A stretch of 12,956 nt of DNA, taken from assembly GCA_022560215.1 (NCBI GenBank), contig JADFTO010000051.1:1-12956 (forward strand), in the 5' to 3' direction. Position 1 is the stretch's first letter; the number at the start of each line of letters is the position of its first letter. Below are positions 6,545 through 12,956 of this stretch, piece by piece. The DNA is from Pseudomonadota bacterium. GTDB lineage: Bacteria; Pseudomonadota; Alphaproteobacteria; Rhodospirillales; 2-02-FULL-58-16. Made by a program: the position numbers and the translations under genes. Under the pieces are notes generated by a model. That model ran no database searches, was not told the origin of the DNA, and saw only the letters and a program-made list of their open reading frames with translations.

Positions 6545-7408
6545 GTGTGCCGATTGTATGGTTTCAAGGCCGTCGAGCCCACCAAGGTCGAGTGCAGCCT
6601 GGTCCACGCCCAGGACGCCCTCATGGCGCAAAGCCGCGAGGACAGCGAGGGGAAGAGCCACAGCCACGGCTGGGGCGTGGCGGCCTACTCAGACGGGCTG
6701 CCCCAGGTGGACAAGCAGGCCTGGGCGGCCTACCACGGCGAGCACTTCCGCAAGTCCGCCGCCCGCGCCTACTCGAAAACGGTGATCGCCCACGTGCGCC
6801 AGGCCACGGTGGGGCCGCCGGGCCTGGACAACACCCATCCCTTCGTCCACGGGCGCTGGGTGTTCGCACATAACGGCACCCTTCCCAATTTCGACCTTGT
6901 GCGCGATGCCATGATCGAATCCATCGACCCCCTGCACAGGAGCGAGATCCGGGGCGACACCGACAGCGAGTTCATCTTCCGCTACCTGTTGTCCCTTTGG
7001 GAGCACGAGCCGGGCCGGCCCCTGATCGATACCCTGGGCCTGGGCCTGGAGAGAATCATCGCCTGCTGCCGGGACATCGACCAGGAGGCGCCGATCGGCC
7101 TCAACGTGCTTTGGTCCGACGGCGACCGCCTGGTGGGATCCAGGCTCGGCCGCACGCTCTGGTATCTGGAGCGGGATGGGATCCACGAGTGCGAGATTTG
7201 CGGCGGCCCCCACGTGCATCACCCCGCGGATCACGACTACCGGGCCGTCGAGATCGCCTCTCAGCCGGTGACGGACGAGGAATGGCTCCAGGTTCCCAAC
7301 GGCACGGTCTTCAACGTGGACCCCGACCTGCGGGTGCACTTCAAGCCCATGGGGCCGGCGGAATCCCTGGGCGCGATCCCCCGTCGGCGCGCCGACGGAT
7401 TAAAGTAA
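6545..7408 (+). CDS. Class II glutamine amidotransferase, YafJ/EgtC-like
   Basis: N-terminal-nucleophile glutaminase of the GATase_4 type, which releases ammonia from glutamine. It has 287 residues and starts at GTG 6545 with AGGAGA 7 bases upstream. This start places the catalytic cysteine directly after the initiator Met (MCRLYGF, C2). Family motifs follow: HGWGVA (41-46), AHVRQAT (82-88), THPF (97-100), AHNGTL (108-113) and GDTDSE (137-142). There is no synthase or acceptor domain, as in YafJ-like proteins. The C-terminal part holds a Cys/His cluster with C216, C219, H223, H225, H226 and H230. EgtC of ergothioneine synthesis is a relative, but no egt genes are present, so the acceptor is unknown. 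Confidence 0.88.
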   Translation: MCRLYGFKAVEPTKVECSLVHAQDALMAQSREDSEGKSHSHGWGVAAYSDGLPQVDKQAWAAYHGEHFRKSAARAYSKTVIAHVRQATVGPPGLDNTHPFVHGRWVFAHNGTLPNFDLVRDAMIESIDPLHRSEIRGDTDSEFIFRYLLSLWEHEPGRPLIDTLGLGLERIIACCRDIDQEAPIGLNVLWSDGDRLVGSRLGRTLWYLERDGIHECEICGGPHVHHPADHDYRAVEIASQPVTDEEWLQVPNGTVFNVDPDLRVHFKPMGPAESLGAIPRRRADGLK

Positions 7409-7445
7409 GGCGGGAATCCCAAAGGCCCGTTCTGGGGCGCACATC

Positions 7446-7473
7446 GCAAGCGAAGGCATGCCTTGCCCGTTTT
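7446..7473 (+). terminator. Possible weak terminator after the amidotransferase gene
   Basis: A GCAAG/CTTGC pairing (7446-7450 and 7462-7466) encloses a perfect AAGGCATGCCTT palindrome (7453-7464) and is followed by CCG and TTTT (7470-7473). The structure is imperfect and the T tract short, so the call is weak. Confidence 0.3.
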
Positions 7474-7490
7474 AGGGAAAGGGACGCGGA

Positions 7491-7521
7491 GGCCGCATCC
7501 GGCCCGCGAGCCGAAGCGGCT
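7491..7521 (+). other. Two small consecutive hairpins in the cimA leader
   Basis: GGCCG-CATC-CGGCC (7491-7504) is followed by AGCCG-AAG-CGGCT (7509-7521) and TT. They lie 83-113 bases before the cimA ATG. No leader peptide rich in Ile, Leu or Val codons is visible, so classical attenuation is not supported. The rest of this gap shows no clear promoter; a weak TTGAGC-N17-CATTCT is the best match, near 7546. Confidence 0.3.
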
Positions 7522-7603
7522 TTCCCCCCGACGCCTGGAAATCCTTGAGCCCCGGCGGCAAATTCGTCATTCTCCCTGGTCCCTTGGATGAGTTGGACGG
7601 TTC

Positions 7604-9199
7604 ATGAGCGACAAGCGCGTCTTTATTTACGATTGCACGCTGCGCGACGGGGCGCAGACCCAGGGGGTCGACTTCAGCGCCGCCGACAAGGAAATCATCG
7701 CCGGCGAGCTGGACCGGCTCGGCTTCGATTACGTGGAAGGGGGCTGGCCGGGCGCCAACCCCACCGACGACGCGTTCTTCGCCGCGCCGCCCGCCTTGGA
7801 GCGCGCCCGGCTCACCGCCTTCGGGATGACCCGCCGGGCCGGTCGCAGCGCCGAGAACGACCCCGGCCTCGCCGCCCTTCTGGCGACGCCGGTGAAGACC
7901 GTGTGCATGGTGGGCAAGGCCTGGGATTTCCACGTCACGTCCGCGCTTGGCGCCGAGCTGGAAGAAAACCTGGCCATGATCAAAGAAAGCATCGCACACG
8001 CCAATCGGCGGGCGGACGAGGTGCTGTTCGACGCGGAGCACTTCTTCGACGGCTACAAGGCCAATCCCGGCTATGCCATGGACTGCCTGAAGGCGGCCCA
8101 AGACGCCCGCTGGATCGTCCTTTGCGACACCAACGGCGGCACCCTGCCCGGCGAAATGGCGGAAATCGTGGCCGCTGTCGTGGCCGATATCCCCGGCGGG
8201 CGCTTAGGAATCCACTGCCATGACGACACCGGCAACGCGGTGGCCAATACCCTGATCGCCGTCGAGGCGGGGGTCCGCCAGGTGCAGGGCACCATCAACG
8301 GGCTCGGCGAGCGCTGCGGCAACGCCAACCTGATCTCCATCATCCCCTCCCTGGTCCTCAAGATGGGTTATGAGACCGGCGTCACCGCCGATGACATGAC
8401 CCACCTGGCCCACGTCTCCCGCCTGGTGGACGAGCGCCTGAACCAGGCCCCGATCCGGGCCGCTCCATACGTCGGCGAATCCGCCTTCGCCCACAAGGGC
8501 GGGCTCCATGTGTCGGCGGTGGAGAAGGACCCCCGCTGCTACGAGCACATCGATCCCGAGCTTGTCGGCAACCACCGCCGCATCGTGATCTCGGACCAGG
8601 CGGGCAAGTCCAACATCCAGGCCCGTTTCCGCGAGATCGGCCTGGACATCGACCCCGACGACCCCAAGCTGGCGCAGCTGGTGAAAACGGTGAAGGAGCG
8701 GGAATTCGACGGCTATTCCTACGACGGCGCCGAGGCCAGCTTCGAGTTGCTGGCCAGGCGGGCGCTGGGCCAATTGCCCGAATACTTCAAGGGCACAAGC
8801 TTCCGGGTCATCGACGAGCGCCGCTGGAACGCCAAGGGCGAGCTGATCACGCTGTCGGAGGCCACGGTCAAGCTGGAGGTGAACGGACGGTCCTTCATGA
8901 CGGTGGCCGAAGGGAACGGCCCGGTGAACGCCCTGGAGACGGCGCTGAGGAAGGTGCTGCTGCCCCTCTATCCCCAGCTCGAGGACGTGCGCCTGGTGGA
9001 CTTCAAGGTGCGCATCCTCAGGCCCGGCGACGGCTCCGCCGCCATGCCCCGGGTGATGATCGAATCCGCCGACGGCAAGGGCGAGCATTGGTCCACCGTC
9101 GGCGTCTCCACCAACATCATCGACGCCTCCTACGAGGCGCTGCGCGACGGCATCGTCTACAAGCTGTTCCGCGACGGCGCCCCCGTGGGCGGCGTTTAG
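7604..9199 (+). CDS. cimA: (R)-citramalate synthase CimA
   Basis: Condenses pyruvate with acetyl-CoA to (R)-citramalate, the first step of the threonine-independent route to isoleucine. The 531 residues begin with the TIM barrel: DCTLRDGAQ with R14 and D15, YVEGGWPG (43-50), and metal ligands H204 and H206 in IHCHDDTGNAVAN. NGLGERCGN follows at 232-240. A central HKGGLHVSAV region and a C-terminal LeuA-type regulatory domain (about 390-525) complete the usual CimA length. The EGGWPG and SAVEKDP patterns favour CimA over 2-isopropylmalate or homocitrate synthase. Feedback control by isoleucine through the regulatory domain is expected from the family. The ATG at 7604 has a poor ribosome site (GGACGG). 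It lies 18 bases before trmJ. Confidence 0.92.
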   Translation: MSDKRVFIYDCTLRDGAQTQGVDFSAADKEIIAGELDRLGFDYVEGGWPGANPTDDAFFAAPPALERARLTAFGMTRRAGRSAENDPGLAALLATPVKTVCMVGKAWDFHVTSALGAELEENLAMIKESIAHANRRADEVLFDAEHFFDGYKANPGYAMDCLKAAQDARWIVLCDTNGGTLPGEMAEIVAAVVADIPGGRLGIHCHDDTGNAVANTLIAVEAGVRQVQGTINGLGERCGNANLISIIPSLVLKMGYETGVTADDMTHLAHVSRLVDERLNQAPIRAAPYVGESAFAHKGGLHVSAVEKDPRCYEHIDPELVGNHRRIVISDQAGKSNIQARFREIGLDIDPDDPKLAQLVKTVKEREFDGYSYDGAEASFELLARRALGQLPEYFKGTSFRVIDERRWNAKGELITLSEATVKLEVNGRSFMTVAEGNGPVNALETALRKVLLPLYPQLEDVRLVDFKVRILRPGDGSAAMPRVMIESADGKGEHWSTVGVSTNIIDASYEALRDGIVYKLFRDGAPVGGV

Positions 9200-9217
9200 G
9201 CTCCAAGACCCAAGACC

Positions 9218-9979
9218 ATGGCCGGAACGGGACAGACCCGGCACCTCCCCGAGGCGCCGGCGGTGGTCCTGGTAGGGCCCCAGCTCGGCGAGAACATCGG
9301 CATGGTGGCCCGGGCCATGCTCAACTGCGGGCTCGGCGATTTGCGCCTGGTCCGGCCCCGGGACGGCTGGCCCAGCGAGAGCGCGGCGGCCGCCGCCGCC
9401 GGGGCCACGGCCGTGATCGACGGCGTCCGCCTGTTCGAGGCCACCAACGAGGCGGTGGCGGACCTGCAGCTCCTGTTCGCGGCGACGGCCAGGCCCCGCC
9501 ACATGACCAAGAAGACGACGACGCCGCGCCGGGCGGCCGCCGACATGCGGGCCTTCGCGGCCCGGGGCGGCCGGGCGGGCGTGCTGCTGGGCCCCGAATC
9601 CAGGGGACTGTCCAACGACGACGTGGCCTTGGCCGACGCGCTGATCACCATTCCCCTGAACCCGGACTTTCAGTCGCTCAACCTGGCCATGGCGGTCCTC
9701 CTGGTGGGCTACGAATGGTATCTCGCCGGCGCCGACGACCCGGGCCCGGCGCTGGCCATGCCGAAGCGGAGCCGGCCCGCCACCAAGGACGAGATGGGGG
9801 GCCTGTTCGAGCACCTGGAGAGGGAGCTGGACGCCTGCGGCTTCTTGCGCAACGAGGAAAAGCGCCCCGTCACCGTACGCAACCTGCGCAACATCTTCCA
9901 GCGCGCCGGCCTGACGGACCAGGAGGTGCGCACCCTGCGCGGCGTCATCGCCGGCCTGGCGTCGGGGAGGGGGGATTAG
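9218..9979 (+). CDS. trmJ: tRNA 2'-O-methyltransferase, TrmJ/SpoU family
   Basis: S-adenosylmethionine-dependent SPOUT enzyme, likely methylating the ribose of nucleotide 32 in the tRNA anticodon loop. The 253 residues show motif 1 GPQLGENIGMVARAM with N26 and R32, motif 2 LLGPESRGLSNDDV (GPESRG at 125-130), and motif 3 IPLNPDFQSLNLAMAV with S153 and N155. These build the knotted cofactor site. The C-terminal helical tail from about 190 (DEMGGLFEHLERELDACGFL) is the TrmJ-specific extension, which separates it from TrmL and TrmH. The ATG at 9218 has no clear ribosome site. The gene follows cimA by 18 bases and probably depends on its transcript. It ends 4 bases from the convergent ABC gene. 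Confidence 0.87.
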   Translation: MAGTGQTRHLPEAPAVVLVGPQLGENIGMVARAMLNCGLGDLRLVRPRDGWPSESAAAAAAGATAVIDGVRLFEATNEAVADLQLLFAATARPRHMTKKTTTPRRAAADMRAFAARGGRAGVLLGPESRGLSNDDVALADALITIPLNPDFQSLNLAMAVLLVGYEWYLAGADDPGPALAMPKRSRPATKDEMGGLFEHLERELDACGFLRNEEKRPVTVRNLRNIFQRAGLTDQEVRTLRGVIAGLASGRGD

Positions 9980-9983
9980 AGCG

Positions 9984-11081
9984 TTATCCGCCGAGGATTC
10001 GCACCTGCCCGGTCTCGAGACCGAGCACCACGGCCTCGCCCACGTCGAAGGTTGGCTGATCGACCCGGTGCGTGTCGTCCACCACCAGCGTGTGTTCTCC
10101 AACGCGGACAAAGTAACGGATCTGGCTGCCCAGGAACTCTCGATGCTCGACCAGGCCAGGAAGTTTCACTTGGCTTTCGCCCCAAGCGCTGCCCTCGGCG
10201 GCGATGCGAAGGTTCTGCGGCCTGAACATGGCGGTCCGCTCCGTGCCCACCTCGATGCCGGCGCAGTCCAGGGGGAATCTGGTGCCGTCCGGAGCCTCGA
10301 ACAGGATTGTTCCGTCCTCTTGGCTGACGGCGCCATCGATCAGGTTGGCGGTGCCGAGAAAATGCGCCACGAAGCGGTTCGCCGGTTCGTCGTAAAGCTC
10401 CATCGGTGAGCCGACCTGCTGGATGATGCCGTCGTTAAGCACGGCGATCCGGTCCGAGATCGTGTTGGCCTCTTCCTGGTCGTGGGTAACGAAGATGGTG
10501 GTCAGTGCGAGCTTGCGCTGCAGATCCAGGATCTCACGCCGCATCTGGACGCGTAAATTAGCATCCAGGTTCGACAGAGGTTCATCCAGAAGCAGCACCC
10601 TGGGCTCGATGATAATCGTGCGGGCAAGGGCGACGCGCTGTTGCTCACCACCGGAAAGCTGCGATGGCCGGCGCTCCGCGAACTCTTGCAGACCGACCAA
10701 CTCGAGGGCCGCCTCGACGCGGCCACGGATCTCATTGGCCCGCACCTTGCGCTCCTCCAGGCCGAAAGCGACGTTCTTGCGCACCGTCATATGTGGCCAG
10801 AGCGCGTAGGATTGGAAGACCATGCCGACGTTGCGTTGCCAGGGCGGCAGGCGCGTAACCTCGTCGCCGCCGATCAGGATTCGCCCCTTCGGCTGGGGTC
10901 CGAAGCCGGCGACCGCGCGCAGCAAAGTCGATTTGCCCGATCCCGACGGTCCGAGGAAGGTAAAAAGCTCGCCCGGCTCGATCTCCAGGTTGATGCCCCT
11001 CAGCACCTCGTTGTCGCCGTAGGAGACGCTCAGGTCCTCGATACTGACGCCGACGGCGGCAGCGGTTGTCTCGGATGTCAT
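9984..11081 (-). CDS. ABC importer ATP-binding protein, Fe(III)/FbpC-like
   Basis: Cytoplasmic ATPase of a binding-protein-dependent importer, 365 residues. Walker A is GPSGSGKS at 44-51, Q-loop Q90, signature LSGGEQQR at 142-149, Walker B VLLLDE at 162-167, and H-loop H200 in VTHDQEEA. The C-terminal third (from about 240) is a TOBE-type regulatory domain containing MFRPQNLRI, typical of FbpC, PotA and UgpC ATPases. The ATG at 11079-11081 has GGGAG 7 bases upstream. The gene begins 2 bases after the permease stop, so the two are tightly coupled. The reading frame stays open far upstream, but that part lies in another frame of the permease gene. Iron is the most likely cargo from the two-domain permease; phosphonate, thiamine or polyamine cannot be excluded. 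Confidence 0.88.
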   Translation of the reverse strand: MTSETTAAAVGVSIEDLSVSYGDNEVLRGINLEIEPGELFTFLGPSGSGKSTLLRAVAGFGPQPKGRILIGGDEVTRLPPWQRNVGMVFQSYALWPHMTVRKNVAFGLEERKVRANEIRGRVEAALELVGLQEFAERRPSQLSGGEQQRVALARTIIIEPRVLLLDEPLSNLDANLRVQMRREILDLQRKLALTTIFVTHDQEEANTISDRIAVLNDGIIQQVGSPMELYDEPANRFVAHFLGTANLIDGAVSQEDGTILFEAPDGTRFPLDCAGIEVGTERTAMFRPQNLRIAAEGSAWGESQVKLPGLVEHREFLGSQIRYFVRVGEHTLVVDDTHRVDQPTFDVGEAVVLGLETGQVRILGG

Positions 11082-11083
11082 GC

Positions 11084-12793
11084 CTACACTCCCGCGGCGA
11101 CCGCCGCTTCCGGCGTCCGCTCGGTTTCCTTGCGCTCGATAAATCGGTACGACACGTACGTCGCAATACCGACGATGAGAACGGCGATGATACCGAGCGC
11201 GGCGCCCGGCCCGCGACCGGCCGCCGCCTGCATGAACTGATAGATTCCGTAGGCCAAGGGCGCGTCCGATTGCGTCGATACCAGCATGATGGTGGCCGAC
11301 AGCTCGACCGACGCGGTGGCGAAACTGGTAATGAACCCGGCCACGAGGCCCCCCGTCATCAACGGCACGACGATACGGATCACGGTGCGCCTTCTGGTGG
11401 CACCAAGGTTTTCGGCGGATTCCTCCAGCATCACGCTGACCTGCTGCATCGCCGCCATGCAGGCGCGGAGCGCATAGGGCAGGCGGCGGATGGCGAGCGC
11501 GATGACGATGATCACCCACCACGACGCCAGCGGCTTGTCGACGATGGGCACATTGTACTCGACGAACGTGCGCAGATAGCCGATCCCCAGCACCACGCCC
11601 GGGACCGCCACCGCGCCCATGGCGATGTAGTCCAGCCACTGCCGGCCGATAACTTTGGTGCGCAGGACGATGTAGGCGATGGCGGTGGCGAAAACGACAT
11701 CGATGGCGGCCGCCAGGCTGGCGTACAAGAGCGTGTTGTTGATGTAATCCGTGGCCGTCCGGAAGACGCTCACATAGTGCGCGAAAGTGAAGGCGTCGGG
11801 CAGCACGCTGTACGACCACACGGTGCCGAAGCTGAGCAGTGCAAGCCCTAAATGCGGCGACAGCACCAGGGCCAGGATGAGGATCACCACCGCGTAGCAG
11901 CCGATCTTCTCCCACGGCCTCAGGTCCCGCTTCATCAACCCGCCGCCTCCCTTCTGCACCGTGGCGTAGTCCTTCCCCCTCAGCGCCAGGAAAGAGATCC
12001 ACAGCGCCAGCAGCGAAACCGCCACCAGAATGACCGAGATCACGTAGCCCATGGGGTCGCTGATGCCGATCGACGTGATGCGCAGGTAAGCCTGGGGCGC
12101 GAGCATTTTGTTGATGTTCAACAGCAACGGCGTGCCGAGATCGTCGAAAACCTTGAGAAACACCAGGGACGCGCCCGCCACATAACCCGGCATGGCAAGC
12201 GGAAAGATGATGCGGCGGAACAGGCGCATGCCGCTGGCGCCCAGGTTCTGTGCCGATTCCTCCATCGCCCTGTCGATGTTGTTGAGCGCCGCGGAAAGAT
12301 TGATCAGGATGAACGGAAAGTAGTGAACGCTTTCGACCAGGATGACCCCGTTCAACCCCTCCATGAACGGGATGATGATCCCAAACCACTCGTCCAGCAG
12401 CAGGTTCACCGACCCGTTCTCGCCGAACAACAGCAGCATGGCCACGGCGCCGACGAACGGCGGCATGATCAGCGGCACGAAGCCCAGGGTCTGGATCACG
12501 ATGGCCCCGCCGAAGTTGAAGCGGGTGGTGAAGTATGCCAGCGGCAATGCGAACACCGACGCCAGCACCACCGACATGGTGGCCACATAGAGCGAATTGA
12601 CGAATGATTCCCGGAATAGGGAGGTGTTGAAGAAATCGACGAAATTGATGAGCGTCAACGCCCCGGTGTTGGGGTCCTGAAAGGCGACGTAGATGACCTT
12701 GAGCACCGGCACGACGAGGAAAACGAACAGGAACAGGCCCAAGAAAAGGGCCACGGCTCCCGGCCCCCACTGGCCGTGTCGGATGAAATTCAA
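11084..12793 (-). CDS. ABC importer permease with two fused membrane domains, Fe(III)/FbpB-like
   Basis: Inner-membrane channel subunit of about 569 residues, formed by two homologous halves of about six helices each. Each half has the cytoplasmic EAA loop that docks the ATPase: EESAQNLGASGMRLFRRIIF and EESAENLGATRRRTVIRIVV. Such fusion is typical of FbpB/AfuB and ThiP permeases. I chose the TTG at 12791-12793, with GGGAGG 6 bases upstream, over the first in-frame GTG at 12869-12871. The GTG has no ribosome site, and starting there would place a 12-bp stem-loop inside the coding region. If the GTG were used, the protein would have 595 residues. It sits between the binding protein and the ATPase gene, in the usual operon order. 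Confidence 0.86.
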   Translation of the reverse strand: MNFIRHGQWGPGAVALFLGLFLFVFLVVPVLKVIYVAFQDPNTGALTLINFVDFFNTSLFRESFVNSLYVATMSVVLASVFALPLAYFTTRFNFGGAIVIQTLGFVPLIMPPFVGAVAMLLLFGENGSVNLLLDEWFGIIIPFMEGLNGVILVESVHYFPFILINLSAALNNIDRAMEESAQNLGASGMRLFRRIIFPLAMPGYVAGASLVFLKVFDDLGTPLLLNINKMLAPQAYLRITSIGISDPMGYVISVILVAVSLLALWISFLALRGKDYATVQKGGGGLMKRDLRPWEKIGCYAVVILILALVLSPHLGLALLSFGTVWSYSVLPDAFTFAHYVSVFRTATDYINNTLLYASLAAAIDVVFATAIAYIVLRTKVIGRQWLDYIAMGAVAVPGVVLGIGYLRTFVEYNVPIVDKPLASWWVIIVIALAIRRLPYALRACMAAMQQVSVMLEESAENLGATRRRTVIRIVVPLMTGGLVAGFITSFATASVELSATIMLVSTQSDAPLAYGIYQFMQAAAGRGPGAALGIIAVLIVGIATYVSYRFIERKETERTPEAAVAAGV

Positions 12794-12829
12794 GGCCGCC
12801 CTCCCGTCCGTCGGGATTTCCGCAAGATA

Positions 12830-12868
12830 ACGGGGCCCGGCACGGTACGCTTGGTCGCCGGGCCCCGT
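12830..12868 (-). terminator. Strong stem-loop between binding protein and permease genes
   Basis: A perfect 12-bp inverted repeat, ACGGGGCCCGGC (12830-12841) and GCCGGGCCCCGT (12857-12868), encloses a 15-base loop. In the transcript it is followed by TATCTT rather than a U tract, so it may act as a partial terminator or a 3' stabiliser of the binding-protein message. It begins 16 bases after the binding-protein stop. Confidence 0.5.
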
Positions 12869-12883
12869 CACTGGCAGGTAAGT

Positions 12884-12956
12884 CTACAGCATGGACGCGG
12901 CTTTGTTCGCCATCTCCGTTGCCTTGGCGTAGTTGGCCTTGACCAGGGCATCCCAT
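12884..12956 (-). CDS. ABC importer substrate-binding protein, last 23 residues
   Basis: Only the C-terminal end lies in the window. It reads WDALVKANYAKATEMAN followed by KAASML and TAG (stop at 12884-12886). An amphipathic final helix of this kind is common in periplasmic binding proteins of the Fe(III)/AfuA type. The assignment rests mainly on position, directly upstream of a permease and ATPase on the same strand. The substrate cannot be told from this fragment. Confidence 0.65.
   Translation of the reverse strand, partial: WDALVKANYAKATEMANKAASML

Noticed and set aside
8204..10111. 635-codon minus-strand open frame opposite cimA and trmJ
   Set aside because: Both plus-strand genes carry full catalytic motifs; the antisense product is His/Gly/Asp-rich without recognisable domains.
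11082..12956. Upstream extension of the ABC ATPase frame to a 990-residue fusion
   Set aside because: The extension is another frame of the permease gene. The ATG at 11081 has a good ribosome site and gives the normal ATPase length.
1..12956. CRISPR array, insertion sequence, prophage or defence gene set
   Set aside because: No spaced direct repeats, transposase, integrase or defence domains are visible on either strand.

Overview
The window reads as a chromosomal segment of a GC-rich Gram-negative bacterium, most likely an alphaproteobacterium close to Rhodospirillales. The basis is the gene order rnd, kdsD, lptC, lptA, lptB, a short one-domain RNase D, and the protein sequences. The taxonomic call is inference; no search was run. 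The right-hand ABC cassette could be lineage-specific.

Layout. Positions 1-3147 (minus strand) hold an LPS export operon read right to left: kdsD, lptC, lptA, lptB, with lptB running off the left edge. It supplies arabinose-5-phosphate for Kdo and most of the LptBFGC/LptA transport bridge. A promoter-like pair sits in front of kdsD. Positions 3275-4066 (minus) hold a tRNA-Leu(CAG) gene followed 32 bases later by rnd, a tRNA 3'-processing exonuclease, behind a strong -35 element. Positions 4139-5146 (plus) hold an NDUFA9-like NAD(P)-binding SDR protein. It is convergent with a short MarR-type regulator (start at 5509, minus) that has no stop codon before the SDR gene. The marR leader carries a promoter with an overlapping palindrome and is divergent from a glutathione S-transferase gene (5690-6340). 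A class II glutamine amidotransferase (6545-7408), citramalate synthase cimA (7604-9199) and a TrmJ-like 2'-O-methyltransferase (9218-9979) follow on the plus strand. From 9984 to the right edge (minus) lies a binding-protein-dependent ABC importer of the Fe(III)/FbpABC type: ATPase, two-domain permease, and the last 23 residues of the substrate-binding protein.

How they fit together. kdsD-lptCAB is one pathway operon for the outer membrane. tRNA-Leu plus rnd looks like a small tRNA/processing unit. cimA and trmJ are close enough (18 bases) to be co-transcribed but are functionally unrelated. The marR/GST pair may be a small regulator-effector module. The importer genes form one operon, with a strong stem-loop between the binding protein and the permease.

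Most of the window is ordinary housekeeping. I do not see a clear undescribed multi-gene system. The items worth a second look are local: a missing marR stop, palindromes in two leaders, the tRNA-rnd linkage, a duplicated LptA and a Cys/His cluster in the amidotransferase.
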